Positions 34,905 to 45,397 of a DNA stretch of 64,000 bases are shown one piece after another. Location of the stretch: the NCBI GenBank assembly GCA_028554645.1, contig JAQOOI010000064.1:186001-250000 (forward strand), read 5' to 3'. The notes under the pieces were generated by a model, which saw nothing but the letters and a program-made list of their open reading frames with translations, was not told where the DNA came from and did no database searches. Position numbers and translations under genes: made by a program. The stretch's first letter is position 1, and every line of letters starts with the position of its first letter. Origin of the DNA: Omphalotus guepiniiformis (taxonomy: Eukaryota; Basidiomycota; Agaricomycetes; Agaricales; Omphalotaceae).

Positions 34905-37062
34905 ATGCCAACCGACTTGTTTGCGCAGCCATGGCCAGCTCACTCTCCATTGCCTTCCTCTTCATACCACCCATCTCTGAAGGAAAAATTGCCTCATTGG
35001 CCTTCCAATCCACTACAGCCTCATCATGCATTCGCAAGCTCAGAGCAAACGTTCACCTCTCAACCATCCCAATTAACATTTGCACACTCGGAGCAAACGT
35101 TCTCCTCTCAACCATCGCAATTAGCATTCTCGAATGCTAACTATTGCTCTGGCCCCTACCCCAATAACAACTCCTCCACATCACCAGCTTCTGCTATCCA
35201 TCCTGAGCATACTGGCTTCGTGCTTCCAGATCCGTTCAACCCACTCTCTCAGTCCTCACAGAGTGGCATCGACATAGACAATACCCCTCGTCTACCACCT
35301 TCAAATTCTTCTAATGTTCAAAATATCACAGCGACAGATGCAAGCGAACCGTCGACCAATCCTGGAACCGCCTACGGTTCTAGTACTACAACGATATCCT
35401 CTGGCTTTGATGAAGAGCAGGCGGAACAGGCGGAACAGGATCCTGAGCTAACCTGGGCTTCGCGCAACCCTCAGCAACAAACTATTCCCACCCGGCCTCG
35501 TAAGCGCGACTCAGTCATGCAGGCTACACTAAAGATGAGGGCCAAGCAGCGAGGTATCAACCTTGCAGCTCTTCAGGAGGATATCGCCAAATTCACTGAA
35601 TATCGGGAGAAGTTCATTGAGGAAATGGCGCTGAAACACGGCTTCACTGAAAGCTATGTTGCCATGTTCATCAATAACGAAGCCTTTATAAAGCGCAAGC
35701 GGGCGCCAACGCTGAACAATGCCATTAGCCATTATGTGGCAGAGACACTCAACGAAGGTGTGTACATTTATTTCATACTGTGCGGTTGTTGAGTTTGATT
35801 TTCCTTTTTTTTTTGGTGTCTTACTAGAACGTGAGGAGGGTGAACGAGCTAAGCTTGCTGAAATACGCGCGGAAGCCAAAGCTCGGGGTCTGGAACCACA
35901 TTTGCTCAATGAAGCGCAGAAGAAAATGCTAATGGACAAGTTATACGAGCACCGTGATATGAAGAAGACCGGGGCACGACCCACCAACCTCAGTGCTGCT
36001 CAAGATGCCAGACACAATATTACGGCGATGATTCGGGAGGTATGTAGCTGAATTTCTACTCAGCGCATGTATCTGAACCCGCCTTAGGCTAAGGATATGT
36101 GCATACGCACGGGCATGAACTTCTTCATGTTCTTTGGACGCGGTCACCTCAACGACTACACAATTTCAGAATTCGCTCATAACCCTGGTGTAGAGGGCTT
36201 TCTCTTCGATTATCTCAAGCAGAAGCCTTCCGACATTATTAGAAAATTTGATCTATGGGGTGTTTCAAACTCAAAGAGTGCGTATAGGCCGCATTTTTCA
36301 CCCCTCCTTATATGCTGAGCTTTACTAGGCATGATTCAGCGCGAGACAAGTAAGAGCATGCACCGTGAAATCACGAAACTTATATTAGATAGTTTGAGTA
36401 AGTCGTTCTCAATATACCGCTCTATATTGCACTAATAGCTTGCCATGACTCTTCTAGAGCGTATCACTAGCCATAGTGGGATTTCAATGAACTACGTCAA
36501 CTACGATACCGAAATCGTTCTGAAATATCACGTTCGAATCGAAGGGTGGCCAGCAATGATTGCCATGAAGAGTCCGTCAGAAATCACGGGAATAGCAAAC
36601 ATTCGAGCCTTGCGGGATGCGTGGAAGGTTGGGACGTGTCGTTGGGTGAAGATGTCACCGCGTGAGGTGGAGGAATACCAGAAGGATTATCAACTGAGGA
36701 AGGAGAAGGCTGAGGCCGAGGGCAAACACATTGGCAAGCCTCGAAAGGAGCGAAGCGACAAGCGGAAGTCCCGAGGGAAGGGGAAGAGTCATAAGGAGTC
36801 AACGACAAAGAGAACCGGCCACGATGACTCGGACAATGACGACGACTCAGACAATGGCAGCGACGACGACAGTGACGACGCCGACGCTAATGACGGGGAG
36901 AAGGACAGGAACAAGCGCAGCAATGGCAAAGCTATGCAGCCGGCCAAAAAGCGAAAGACGTCGCAACTTCCTCCCATCATTTACAAGAGCCGTGAAATCA
37001 TTGAGGACGAGGACGACGAGGACGACGACAGCGAGGACGACAGCGCCAATAATAAGGAATGA
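34905..37062 (+). CDS. Uncharacterised protein with basic/acidic tail, KDZ cargo
   Basis: About 620 residues in five exons that join without stops. The N-terminal 180 residues are Ser/Pro/Gln-rich, with a doubled SEQTF(T/S)SQPSQL unit. A conserved-looking central part starts RPRKRDSVMQATLKMRAKQR and includes TESYVAMFINNEAFIKRKRA, then a helical linker and MNFFMFFGRGHLNDYTISEF with FLFDYLKQKPSDIIRKFDLW. A third block reads ISMNYVNYDTEIVLKYHVRI, then DAWKVGTCRWVKMSPREVEE. The tail alternates Lys/Arg with long Asp/Ser runs and ends EDDDSEDDSANNKE. I do not recognise the family; composition suggests a nuclear, nucleic-acid or chromatin-associated protein. It is the last gene before the right end of the element. 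Confidence 0.72.
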
Positions 37063-37301
37063 GTACGCGTAAGCTGGTATGGCATGACTACACCTTCCTG
37101 CCGCTGCTGTTCTCCTTATTTGCTTATATATACCACTTGACTTTGTGCTCCTCTTCACTCATATATGCTATGTTTTTTTGCTTTAATAAGTCCTGCTTGG
37201 ACACTTGAATTGAAACTTTAAGTGATGGATATTGTATACAATGTAAACAAATGTATAAGAGTATTGAGAGCATGTAAAGTGGCTGAGAAGGTGAAGGAGA
37301 C

Positions 37302-37555
37302 CCAATGAATTGGGATATACAGGAGCTGAACAGAGGACAAGGGGAAGTGAAGGAGTATTTGAGGAGGTGCAGGAGACTGTATCATAAAGCCAATGAATTG
37401 GGATATACAGGAGCTGAGCAGAGGACAAAGGAAAATGTAGGAGTATTTGAGGAGGTGCAGGAGAGTAAAGGAGGTGAAGGGGGGTGCAGGAGAGCTAAGG
37501 AGGGTGCAGGAGAGCTAAGGAGGGTTCAGGTGAGCTAAGGGGGTTCAGGAGAGTG
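37302..37555. repeat. G-rich minisatellite near right end of element
   Basis: An 88-bp unit beginning CCAATGAATTGGGATATACA occurs at 37302 and 37390. It passes into shorter units of about 20 bp with the core GGTGCAGGAGAGCTAAGGAG. The strand is purine-rich throughout. Confidence 0.85.
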
Positions 37556-37895
37556 TATATGTGTACTGGGGAGCATAAGAAACCATAATAGAGCTTCCTA
37601 GAGACAACAAAAGCGTTAGAAGTAAGTGAAGAGCTCTAATTGGTACCACGTACCATTAACGACTCCGTGGCGTCCTATATCCTTATGCCCTTCACGCGAG
37701 ATCCTTCTGAGCCCCTTGACACCATCCCCGCCAGTCGTTGGTGTGCGCCGTTGCCTTCACGGCACTCCCGTTCTTTGTAGACATCGGCCTGCCTGGAGAG
37801 CATCAGGTTGATGAGTAATGACGATTATAGAGTGCGTGCATCAGCACAATGAGTAATACAGAAATAGAACGCGTGACTTGAAGAGTAACGTGATG

Positions 37896-38073
37896 TACAG
37901 TAGCCGAGGAGGAGGGGAAGAGGGGGGAAACTGCGAGAATGCCTAAGTCGGTGGAAGGGCTATCGAAGGGCTATTGAACCGTCGTGCGATCTCCAGATCC
38001 GCGTCCAGTTAGGCGTGGTATCCCGGGCTGATGGACCGGTCTAACTCGACCGGTTGTTAGGGCCGATCAGGTG
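37896..38073 (-). repeat. Right terminal inverted repeat, 178 bp
   Basis: The reverse complement is identical to 26631..26808 at every position I compared. The imperfect inner extension reaches to about 37864. The outer end reads CCGATCAGGTG and is followed directly by the target duplication. Confidence 0.97.
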
Positions 38074-38081
38074 GAAACACA
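38074..38081. repeat. Right target-site duplication GAAACACA
   Basis: Exact match to 26623..26630, placed directly against the outer end of the right terminal repeat. Confidence 0.95.
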
Positions 38082-38663
38082 TACCGCTAGTCCAGGTACG
38101 AACAGCTTGAAATTATTATCCTATTGAGGTTTCCACCGTGGATTTCGGGGTCACTGCGGTGCCGCGCAATTGGAGTACGACCCTACAACATATTCTATTA
38201 GCCGCATGATATTTGGATCTAATGAAATTTGAATGAGTTCAGTTGTAAGCAGTTGTAAGCCTGAGTTCTCCTAGTCTCCTGAGGTCTTCTGAGGGTCTAA
38301 GATTGCAAAGCAGGTAGCCGAGATGGAATCATACGTCATGCGGAAATAACAGTTGAAGATTCAAGAAAGGCATGATGCCTCCGTAAAATAGAAAGGTTAA
38401 AAAACACAAAAACAAAAGTCGTTGCGGCTCGTCCCTATATGGCATAATTAAGGCCGGGGTTGGACAGGTTGTGCAGATGAAGAGGTAGAGTTGAGGTGCA
38501 GCTGAGAAGAACTCGAGAGTGAGAGATAGTGAAGACAAAGAGTGGCTCAAACTTGTCTACAATAGCCAAGCACCAGGAAACGAGAATGAATCGCAGAATG
38601 ACAAGGAGCGTGGGGAAAGGAGAGGGAGAGGAGTCGTGGATGAGGCGAAAGGGAGAGACGAAC
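38082..38663. other. Intergenic right of the mobile element
   Basis: About 580 bases between the element and the protease-like pseudogene. Nothing recognisable. Frames on the minus strand near 38435..38700 are antisense or untranslated sequence of the pseudogene. Confidence 0.6.
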
Positions 38664-40775
38664 CTAGTTGTTGTCGTCTTCGATGTCGAGGTTGGCACCT
38701 GGAAACTAAGTCTTGATGACATCCCAGAGCCAGTACATTGGCGTCCCAAACGTGATGTCCGAGTAATGGGTTGTTCCCGTGCCACCAGTGAGACGGGCAA
38801 GGGCAACAAACTTGCCGTGGGCGTCAACGATGATAGAGCCAGAGTCCCCGCCCCTGGAGTAAAGACCGGAGTCGCTGCCATAGGGGTAGACTGCTACTTC
38901 CACCGAATCGCGGCTCCCTAGGGTGAAGTAGCGGCGAACGAACGTGAGACTCAAACCCATTCAAACAACCAATCGTCGTGAGTGTGGACACACATATCGC
39001 ATAAGTCGCCTTTGCAGTCTCTGTTATTTGGCGTACGTAGCTCTTCGGCGGAGAGAATACCTCCGAGCTTGAGGAGACATTCGAGTGGATATTTGAAATC
39101 GGATGGCGCATGAATGCAAGGATCCATCAACATCATGAACTTGGAGGGGTCAATCTCAGGGCTTGGAAAATGCACAGTTGTGTTAGCCGCCTTTCGTGAG
39201 AGGTCAGCACGCGCCTAAGTCGAGAACGTTGATCCTGAAGTTTTGCAGGAACTTCTTCTTGTTGAGCTTGACGACACAAACATCCACCGTATAGCTGTGA
39301 TGGACACTGATAGGAGGTGCCCAGACGACGTGTCCAATAACTCGGTCATTCGGCTTCGTCCACTGCTTCTTCATCTGCATGAAGAAAGGCTGAGCTTTTC
39401 AATCGCCGCGCGCGTCTTGGTCAGCTTGCGTTGAGTCTCCTCCAGCTCCCTTGCCGCCTGCTCAGCGTTAAGGCCATCCCCCTTCGACCTCGCCGTTAGC
39501 AGTGTAAATTTCTTCTCCAAGAGGTCAACCATGATGTTCAGTTCGCCGATTCTGGCCTTGGATAAATACGAGGAAGTTGTGAAAAGCTTTGTTGCCCATG
39601 AGAACGACCTTCTTCTTAGGCCCGACTTTGTAGGTTTAGTCAGAATCGCGCTCATCTTCTCGAAGATGAGAACGTACCGACGTAGGAGTATGTATTATTC
39701 CCTTCGTTTTTCAGGGAATAAGACATGACGGGCTGTGATGGCGTACAGATCTTGACCCACTTTAAAGTAGAACCCCATTGTTCCCTGGCTATAGGGCGTC
39801 TTGAATCGAGCTATAGGCAGGTTAGGTGCAGTAGTCACAGAATCAATGACGGCCTTGAGGGAAATGAAATCCGAGACGGGTGCGAACAGTTCAGAACCGT
39901 GGTGATCCTGAGCCACCGACTCACGGTACGCAACATCGAGATCGTGAATGCCGTGCTCCTCGAGGAGATCTACATAGGATGTCGATGGAAGAATTGAATG
40001 CAACCTCGCCAGTGAGAGTATCGGGCAAAACTCCCACCCAAATCGTGATGGGAGTGCACTGTCCTGTGCGGGGATCGCTTAGCGTCAAAGTCCTCAAAGT
40101 CGAAATCATCTCGGTCGACCCCGTCATCTTCGTCGTACTCATTAGGCTCCTCGTTGTCCTCATTCTCCTCGATATCCTTGTCCCAGCTGAAACGATCAAG
40201 GTCAACGGACGAATACTGGATAATTCGCTGGTCGAGAAGTTTCACAATCTTGGAACGAATGTCAGTCCGCAGATTGCTGCGCTTCGAGAAGGTCGCGAAC
40301 CTGAGAACGAAAGATAGGTCCACATATCGTCAAGTATATGGTGCTCGTGAACTGGCCGAAGCTGCATGTAACGAAAATCTTGCTCTGGGCCCCAGGGCGC
40401 TGTAAAGACATCCTCGGAGGTCCGAAAAATCAACTTGTGACCCCAGTGTGTGCGACCTCGGAGACCGAAATAGTAAAGATAGGCCTCGATCTTTGGGACT
40501 TCATGGGGAGAAGGCTCGACGGGAGAAACGCTGGAGCTGGAAGAGTCATTCGCCAAGAGATTGAAGCGGTCAGTCGAGTAATCTATATCACTAACACCGG
40601 ATAGGGGACCATTTCCAATCTCCCTGGAGTACACGGCGCACTGGTTGTCGAACTCTGGTGAGTGAACGTAAATCTCAAAAGAATCATTCACTAGAAAAGT
40701 GTACAAAAATGAATCATAAAAGAATACTAACAAAATGTAAAAGAACTCGCTTGTGAGGGTTTGGACGTTCTGCAA
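38664..40775 (-). pseudogene. Broken trypsin-like (GDSGS) protein of a basidiomycete family
   Basis: Reading leftwards, blocks of a large basidiomycete hypothetical family appear in order but in different frames: RTHWGHKLIFRTSEDVF, GQCTPITIWVGVLPDTLTG, LLEEHGIHDLDVAYRESVAQ, SELFAPVSDF, GTMGFYFKVGQDLYAITARH, TKPNDRVIGHVVWAPPI, TTIGCLNGFESHV, RRYFTLGSRDSVEVAVYP and GLYSRGGDSGSIIV. The last holds the GDSG serine-protease-type motif. I count at least three frameshifts (near 40100, 39980 and 38950). A stop replaces a codon after DVIKT near 38713, before the family's usual PGAN ending. Introns do not explain these shifts. It lies 0.6 kb from the KDZ element. An active gene with unusual splicing or sequence errors is possible but unlikely. 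Confidence 0.75.
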
Positions 40776-41007
40776 ACTTAACTGAGGAAGCGTTGACGTA
40801 TATTCGAGAGAGTTCTGGCCTCCTGAAGTCTAAGACTGAAAACATGGAATATGATGAGATGAGCAGCAGCCATGAGCTTGCAGAAAGAATCTGCGCCTCA
40901 TATCGGTCCGATCGGTCCGTCATCTGGCGCGCAAAGACCTGCCCTTAAGACCCTTTGACATATCTGCATAGCTCTACAGAGGTTGCTTGCTGCAAATCGG
41001 ACTCAGC

Positions 41008-41447
41008 ATGTCAAGCCCACCACCCTCGGGCAGCATATTTGACGAAAACCCGTATGAAGATCATCCGAGTTTATCACCCATCGAAGCCGAAGTTCTTTGG
41101 GAATACGCAAAGCTAGCACAGAATGTGAAACAGGTATGTGCGGTATTGCGATGTACGGAGCCATGAAACTAAGTTGGAATAACCATCTAGGTGACGATGA
41201 AGACGCGAAAGCTCAGCGAGGAGCCAGATGAGATGTTGGTGGCGCGTTTGAGATCACTGGAGAAGAAGATGGGGTTGGTCTTGACTTTGGTCAGTTCTGT
41301 TTTCCTTGATAGAAGAGAACGATATTGAGATTCTCCTTGCAGTTCAAAGCATCAGTTTGGGGTGTCATCAATGAACAGCCTGTTGACCCATCTTACTACG
41401 ATCAAGACGATGCTACAGCCGGAACTGATACAACCGTCCGACGATGA
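41008..41447 (+). CDS. DAD3: DASH complex subunit Dad3
   Basis: 109 residues from three exons (41008..41133, 41191..41289, 41343..41447), 330 nt in all. After a short leader MSSPPPSGSIFDENPYEDHP the family pattern is plain: LSPIEAEVLWEYAKLAQNV, KTRKLSEEPDEMLVARLRSL, then EKKMGLVLTLFKASVWGV. Dad3 is one of the ten DASH/Dam1 subunits that couple kinetochores to microtubules. The exons are too short for simple open-frame detection, so the gene is easily missed. Its 3' end lies 82 bp from the convergent ARPC1 gene. Confidence 0.93.
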
Positions 41448-41529
41448 CTTGCTTGTACTATTCATTATATCTGTACTCTGCATAGCAATACACTTGTATC
41501 ATTAGAACAACCCGAAATCATTGATTAAT

Positions 41530-42980
41530 CTAACGCATGCTCATAGCACCCATCCTGCCGGTCAGCGCACTGACAGCATTAGCATCCCAGATGACCAAGT
41601 TTCCGTCCACACCAGTCGTGCTAATCCTGGTAATTTGATCACCACTCCACTCATAGGGCCTAACACTTGTGATGGTGTTCTGGTGCACCGTAGTAAGCGC
41701 CGATGCCGAAGCCCCTCCAAGGGATGATTGTCCACGACTGTCTGCATCACGGAACGTTGCGAATGCGCCCGACTTGAGACGTCCAACTTGGGAAGCACCG
41801 GCTCGTGCGCCAGAACCGCCGTGGCTGCCGTCATCGAGGGTACCAGCTTCTTGCCACCCAGCTTCGGATCCATTGAACACGAAAGGCTGACAGTCGTGCC
41901 CAGCAGCAACGATGGCGTTCTCCGAGGTCCAAGTGAGAGTGATAAGAGGCAGAGTGGACATTCTAATGCTATGAACCACGGGTCCACCGGGGTAAACGAT
42001 GTTGATGGAGCTATCGTGGCCTGATATATCCCAAGTATTCAGAACACACCCGGACACTATAAATCAGTTGATGTACTCACTAACGAACGCAAGTAGGTCT
42101 CCAGAAGGCGAAAATGCTACACCATGAACCCAACCTCCTGTCGGGCTAGCATATTCTCCACAGATCGTGTTGAAAGGAAGCTTGGAACCCCAAACTGTGG
42201 CAGCAGGCCTGGAAGACGTATCAGCTACGCTCCAGGGAAGATTTCAGCAAACGTCACCTCTCATCAACTTCCTTGATGTAGGCAGAAAATACGCGAGCTT
42301 TCATATCCGCACTTCCAGCGGCCAGTAAGACATTATTGGGGTGCCAGTCCACGGCCAACACAGTTGATCGAATCGGTTTCTTCAACAGCTTGGAAACCCA
42401 CCAGTTGTTTTCAGGGTCAAAGGAACAGATGGCGATGGCACTAACATAAAAGATGTCAGGGAATGTGTAGCTGTTCCTACGAAACTTGCGATGTACCGTG
42501 CACCGCTCGCAACCGCAAATTTGTCCTCCTTTGGACTCCATCTAACATAAGTGGCTGCTCTGTTGATTCTGAGTAAGACTAGTGTCGGTTTCCAAATAAT
42601 CTTTCCTGTCTCTGGATCAGGAGTTTGTTGCCACACGTATGCATTCCTGTCTTGAGAAGCAGTTACGATCTGATTTGAATTCGGAGCCCAGTCGATGGAG
42701 GTAATGACTTTATCGTGCTGCAACAAGCCCATCAAGCATTGATTTGGTACAGACACGTCAGAAGGGACGTACTTCAGAAAGCGTCTCTGTCGGCACCCAT
42801 TCAGATCCACTGCGAGAGAGAATTTGTGCATCGTTCGAATTCAAGCTGACAGCAACCTCTGTGACTTTAGATCAGTAAAATCGCGATTGTAGTGTCAATA
42901 CACTACTCACGAGAACGGTCGGCGCTGAAGGCATGAGCCGTAACTGGAGTCTGGGCGATACTGAAGACTTCGGGAGCCAT
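41530..42980 (-). CDS. ARC40: Arp2/3 complex subunit 1 (ARPC1/Arc40)
   Basis: About 390 residues of WD40 repeats reading leftwards. The start ATG at 42980 gives [20 protein letters not shown]. Repeats include [20 protein letters not shown] with [71 protein letters not shown] with [15 protein letters not shown], and [20 protein letters not shown]. The C-terminal part has the family's insert with [18 protein letters not shown], followed by [13 protein letters not shown] and [14 protein letters not shown]. The protein is a structural subunit of the Arp2/3 complex, which nucleates branched actin. Several introns of about 50-60 nt. Identity is secure. Confidence 0.95.
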
Positions 42981-43193
42981 TTTACAATTTAAAATCAAAG
43001 CGGTAGGACCAGCAGTCTACTACCGCACAAACGATTCAGGTAGCTTAGTGTAGGAGAATTGGAATGTGACTTGTTACACGTCACAATACTTTCGATGGTT
43101 ATATGCTCTGTCAATGAAATAGCCTGTCTGTCCACTACTGTCTCCAAATTTACACGCTACTTTGATGACATCTCCCTAGACTGCAGACTACCT

Positions 43194-43837
43194 CTAAGCT
43201 GGTGGTACATCTTCTGACCTGCGCTGAAGTGCCGATAGTGGCAGTTCCCCGCGCAGCACTCGGTTTGTGAACGGGCTATTAGCCAGCTGTGCCCACGCTG
43301 AATCCTCCCCCATTTGTGCGGCCTTTTCCTTGATTACTCTCAATATTACGGGCGTTGGATCGTAATTATATCGATCATCAAAGTCCAGAAGGATACCATG
43401 GACAACGCCATCGACGGTCTTGAACATCAGATTATATATACTTATGTCGCCATGAATAATCCCAGCATATTCATAGAGAGTTTGGTGGGCTTGAGGAACG
43501 CGAGTAAGCGTAGTAAGAACGTGTATATTAGTGCCACATACATTTAACGGTATCAAGAAAAATTTTGGCAAAAGCCGGTGCCGCGTTGGGTCCACTGAAC
43601 TGATTGATGAAAGCGGTACTCTCGTGAATCACGATTTGCTTCGCACGGGGCCGGCTCAATTGATAGGAATACTGGGGTGGCTTGGTAGCTCTGGTCTTGC
43701 CTTTGGAATTTGGTCGAGAAATTTCTGTAGCATCTTCAGGTTTAGGCCGAGGAACAGCCAGGGTAAGCCCAAAGATCGCTAGTAATAGCTCAGAATCCGA
43801 GTAGGTAGGATGTAGCTGGCGGCATACGGGAGTTCAG
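43194..43837 (-). pseudogene. FunK1-like protein kinase fragment
   Basis: Reading leftwards, one intron (about 43495..43546) joins KIFLDTVK to SHQTLYEYAGIIHGDISIYN, followed by LMFKTVDGVVHGILLDFDDR. The HGDIS..N catalytic loop and LLDFD metal motif are those of the fungal-specific FunK1 kinases. Upstream the frame is open through YSDSELLLAIFGLTLAVPRP, but no glycine loop or upstream kinase lobe can be joined and a stop blocks further extension. It ends RGELPLSALQRRSEDVPPA. I read it as a truncated remnant, though an intact gene with missed upstream exons to about 44.0 kb cannot be ruled out. Confidence 0.5.
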
Positions 43838-45397
43838 TTGCTCGATATCCTCCAGGGAGATGCTTAAATCATCTAAGTCGTCTGGATCGCAGGTATAGGT
43901 CGTTTTGATCATCTCGCCTCAAGCTCTAGCTGCCGTCTGACTACATAAGATCTACACATTTAGTGAGCTAGGCTTCTAGAGGGTCGAGCGGACTTACGAT
44001 TACTTCTAGCGTTCCTATCAGTCTCGAGATTGAGCGTGTCGCGACAAGATTGTAGTAGAAGTTAAGTAAGACGCGTGTGGCACGGTGTGCGAAATCTCGG
44101 TCAAAGCTAAAGCCACCTTATACATGAGCTCAAAAGCGCGCTTCGTGGTCTCCTAATTTCTTTTCGCTAAGAATCGGAATTATGGCGCCGGCCTTCGTTC
44201 TCTCAAGCATACTTAGAGCTCTCTACATCTAGCATGATTCGCAAGGTGCGGCTGGGCAACAACAACTTGAACATCAACAATCTTGCAAGCCCTGACAATC
44301 AAATTGGAGCTGACAGGCAGATTGTGCGTCATGGTATAGCACTGACTAGATCATTATGCATGGTGATACTAACTTCTGTAAATGGTATCAGCTAGAGTAG
44401 ATGATGACTGGCCAGAAAACGTCGAATGGAACTTACCCACTGGTTGAATGAAAACCTGTTCGCGTGAGATCCAACGAGTTCCGTTTTCTGCGAGTTCAGA
44501 CTTCTTCTCCTGTCAGTGGGTGTGATTGGCAGGATTCACTCTGGAGGTCTGTATACTGGACCTGTCGCCATCACGACATAACTCTTGAAGTGAGCACTTT
44601 TACCTTCTCATCGTGATTGAATTGGTCATGGGATTCAAGATACAGGTATGTTTCTCTTCCAAGTGTCATACATGATACAAATCGTCTCCACGGTGTGAAT
44701 GTTTTCCAGCTTTTCGGGAAGGGATGTGTTGCGTTCTCGTTCTAGAACCGTATGTATTTCTAAACCCGGAACTCTTGCTCCTATCAACTTATCAAGGTTT
44801 CATTATGAGGCAAATAAACGGATCTACTACCGTCGGGGTGATGAGAAAAACATTGATTTTGCATTTGCTCTGCGCTGGAGTCTCAGCCAGCGATGTCAGT
44901 GCTTTCTTCCATCTTTGTTTCACTAAACGCCGCGTTATAGTCCTCACACAGCATGAAGCTGAAATTGAGTGGGGAGAATTATGCTGTAATTCCCTTCTGA
45001 CTGACGACTTTGTACCTGCTGATGTCTTTATGTGGCTGATTTGATCTTGCTATTTATCAGAATTCTGTTCCTTCAGAGTGATCCCTGATCGTATTTCGTT
45101 GTGCAGTTGTGAGTAATATCTGTGCAGACTCTCCCTCAGTTTCTGTAACTGTACAGCTCTTCGAGCTTCATTGACCACTGAACCATTGTAAGTGTGGCAG
45201 ATTCAAAGTGTTCAGCAAATTTCAATCTATGAGTATATATAGATTTTGCGCAAGCGTTTCACCCCGGATTGGATATTCTGAAGAGAAATAAATAAATATA
45301 AAGAGAGACGAGAATCCAGAGTACGGCCTTTGCCGACCCCGTTGCCGCCTCTAAACCCTGATTTGTAAGTTGGACTTCAACGTACTGAGCAGCACCC
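43838..45397. other. Gene-poor stretch of 1.5 kb
   Basis: Possible upstream remnants of the FunK1-like gene and the promoter of the kinesin gene. Open frames at 44699..45044 lack motifs. No feature can be supported. Confidence 0.5.

Larger units (their letters stand above)
26631..38073. mobile_element. Complete KDZ transposon carrying a TET/JBP gene
   Basis: An 11,443-bp element bounded by identical 178-bp inverted repeats (outer ends CACCTGATCGG) and a perfect 8-bp target duplication. It contains a KDZ transposase on the minus strand and four plus-strand genes: a TET/JBP-like dioxygenase, a small basic protein, a protein with a possible viroplasmin-like domain, and a protein with a basic/acidic tail. 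All five reading frames can be spliced without stops or frameshifts. KDZ (Kyakuja-Dileera-Zisupton) transposons linked to TET/JBP genes are established in basidiomycetes. Identical termini and intact genes indicate recent movement, and the element may still be autonomous; that last point is inference. Confidence 0.95.

Noticed and set aside
38706..40323. Protease-family region as a spliced, intact gene
   Set aside because: No GT-AG pairs at the points where the frame changes, and a stop codon falls within the conserved C-terminal part.
44699..45044. Overlapping short frames upstream of the kinesin gene
   Set aside because: Two frames compete for the same bases and neither shows a motif; they are likely promoter or leader sequence.
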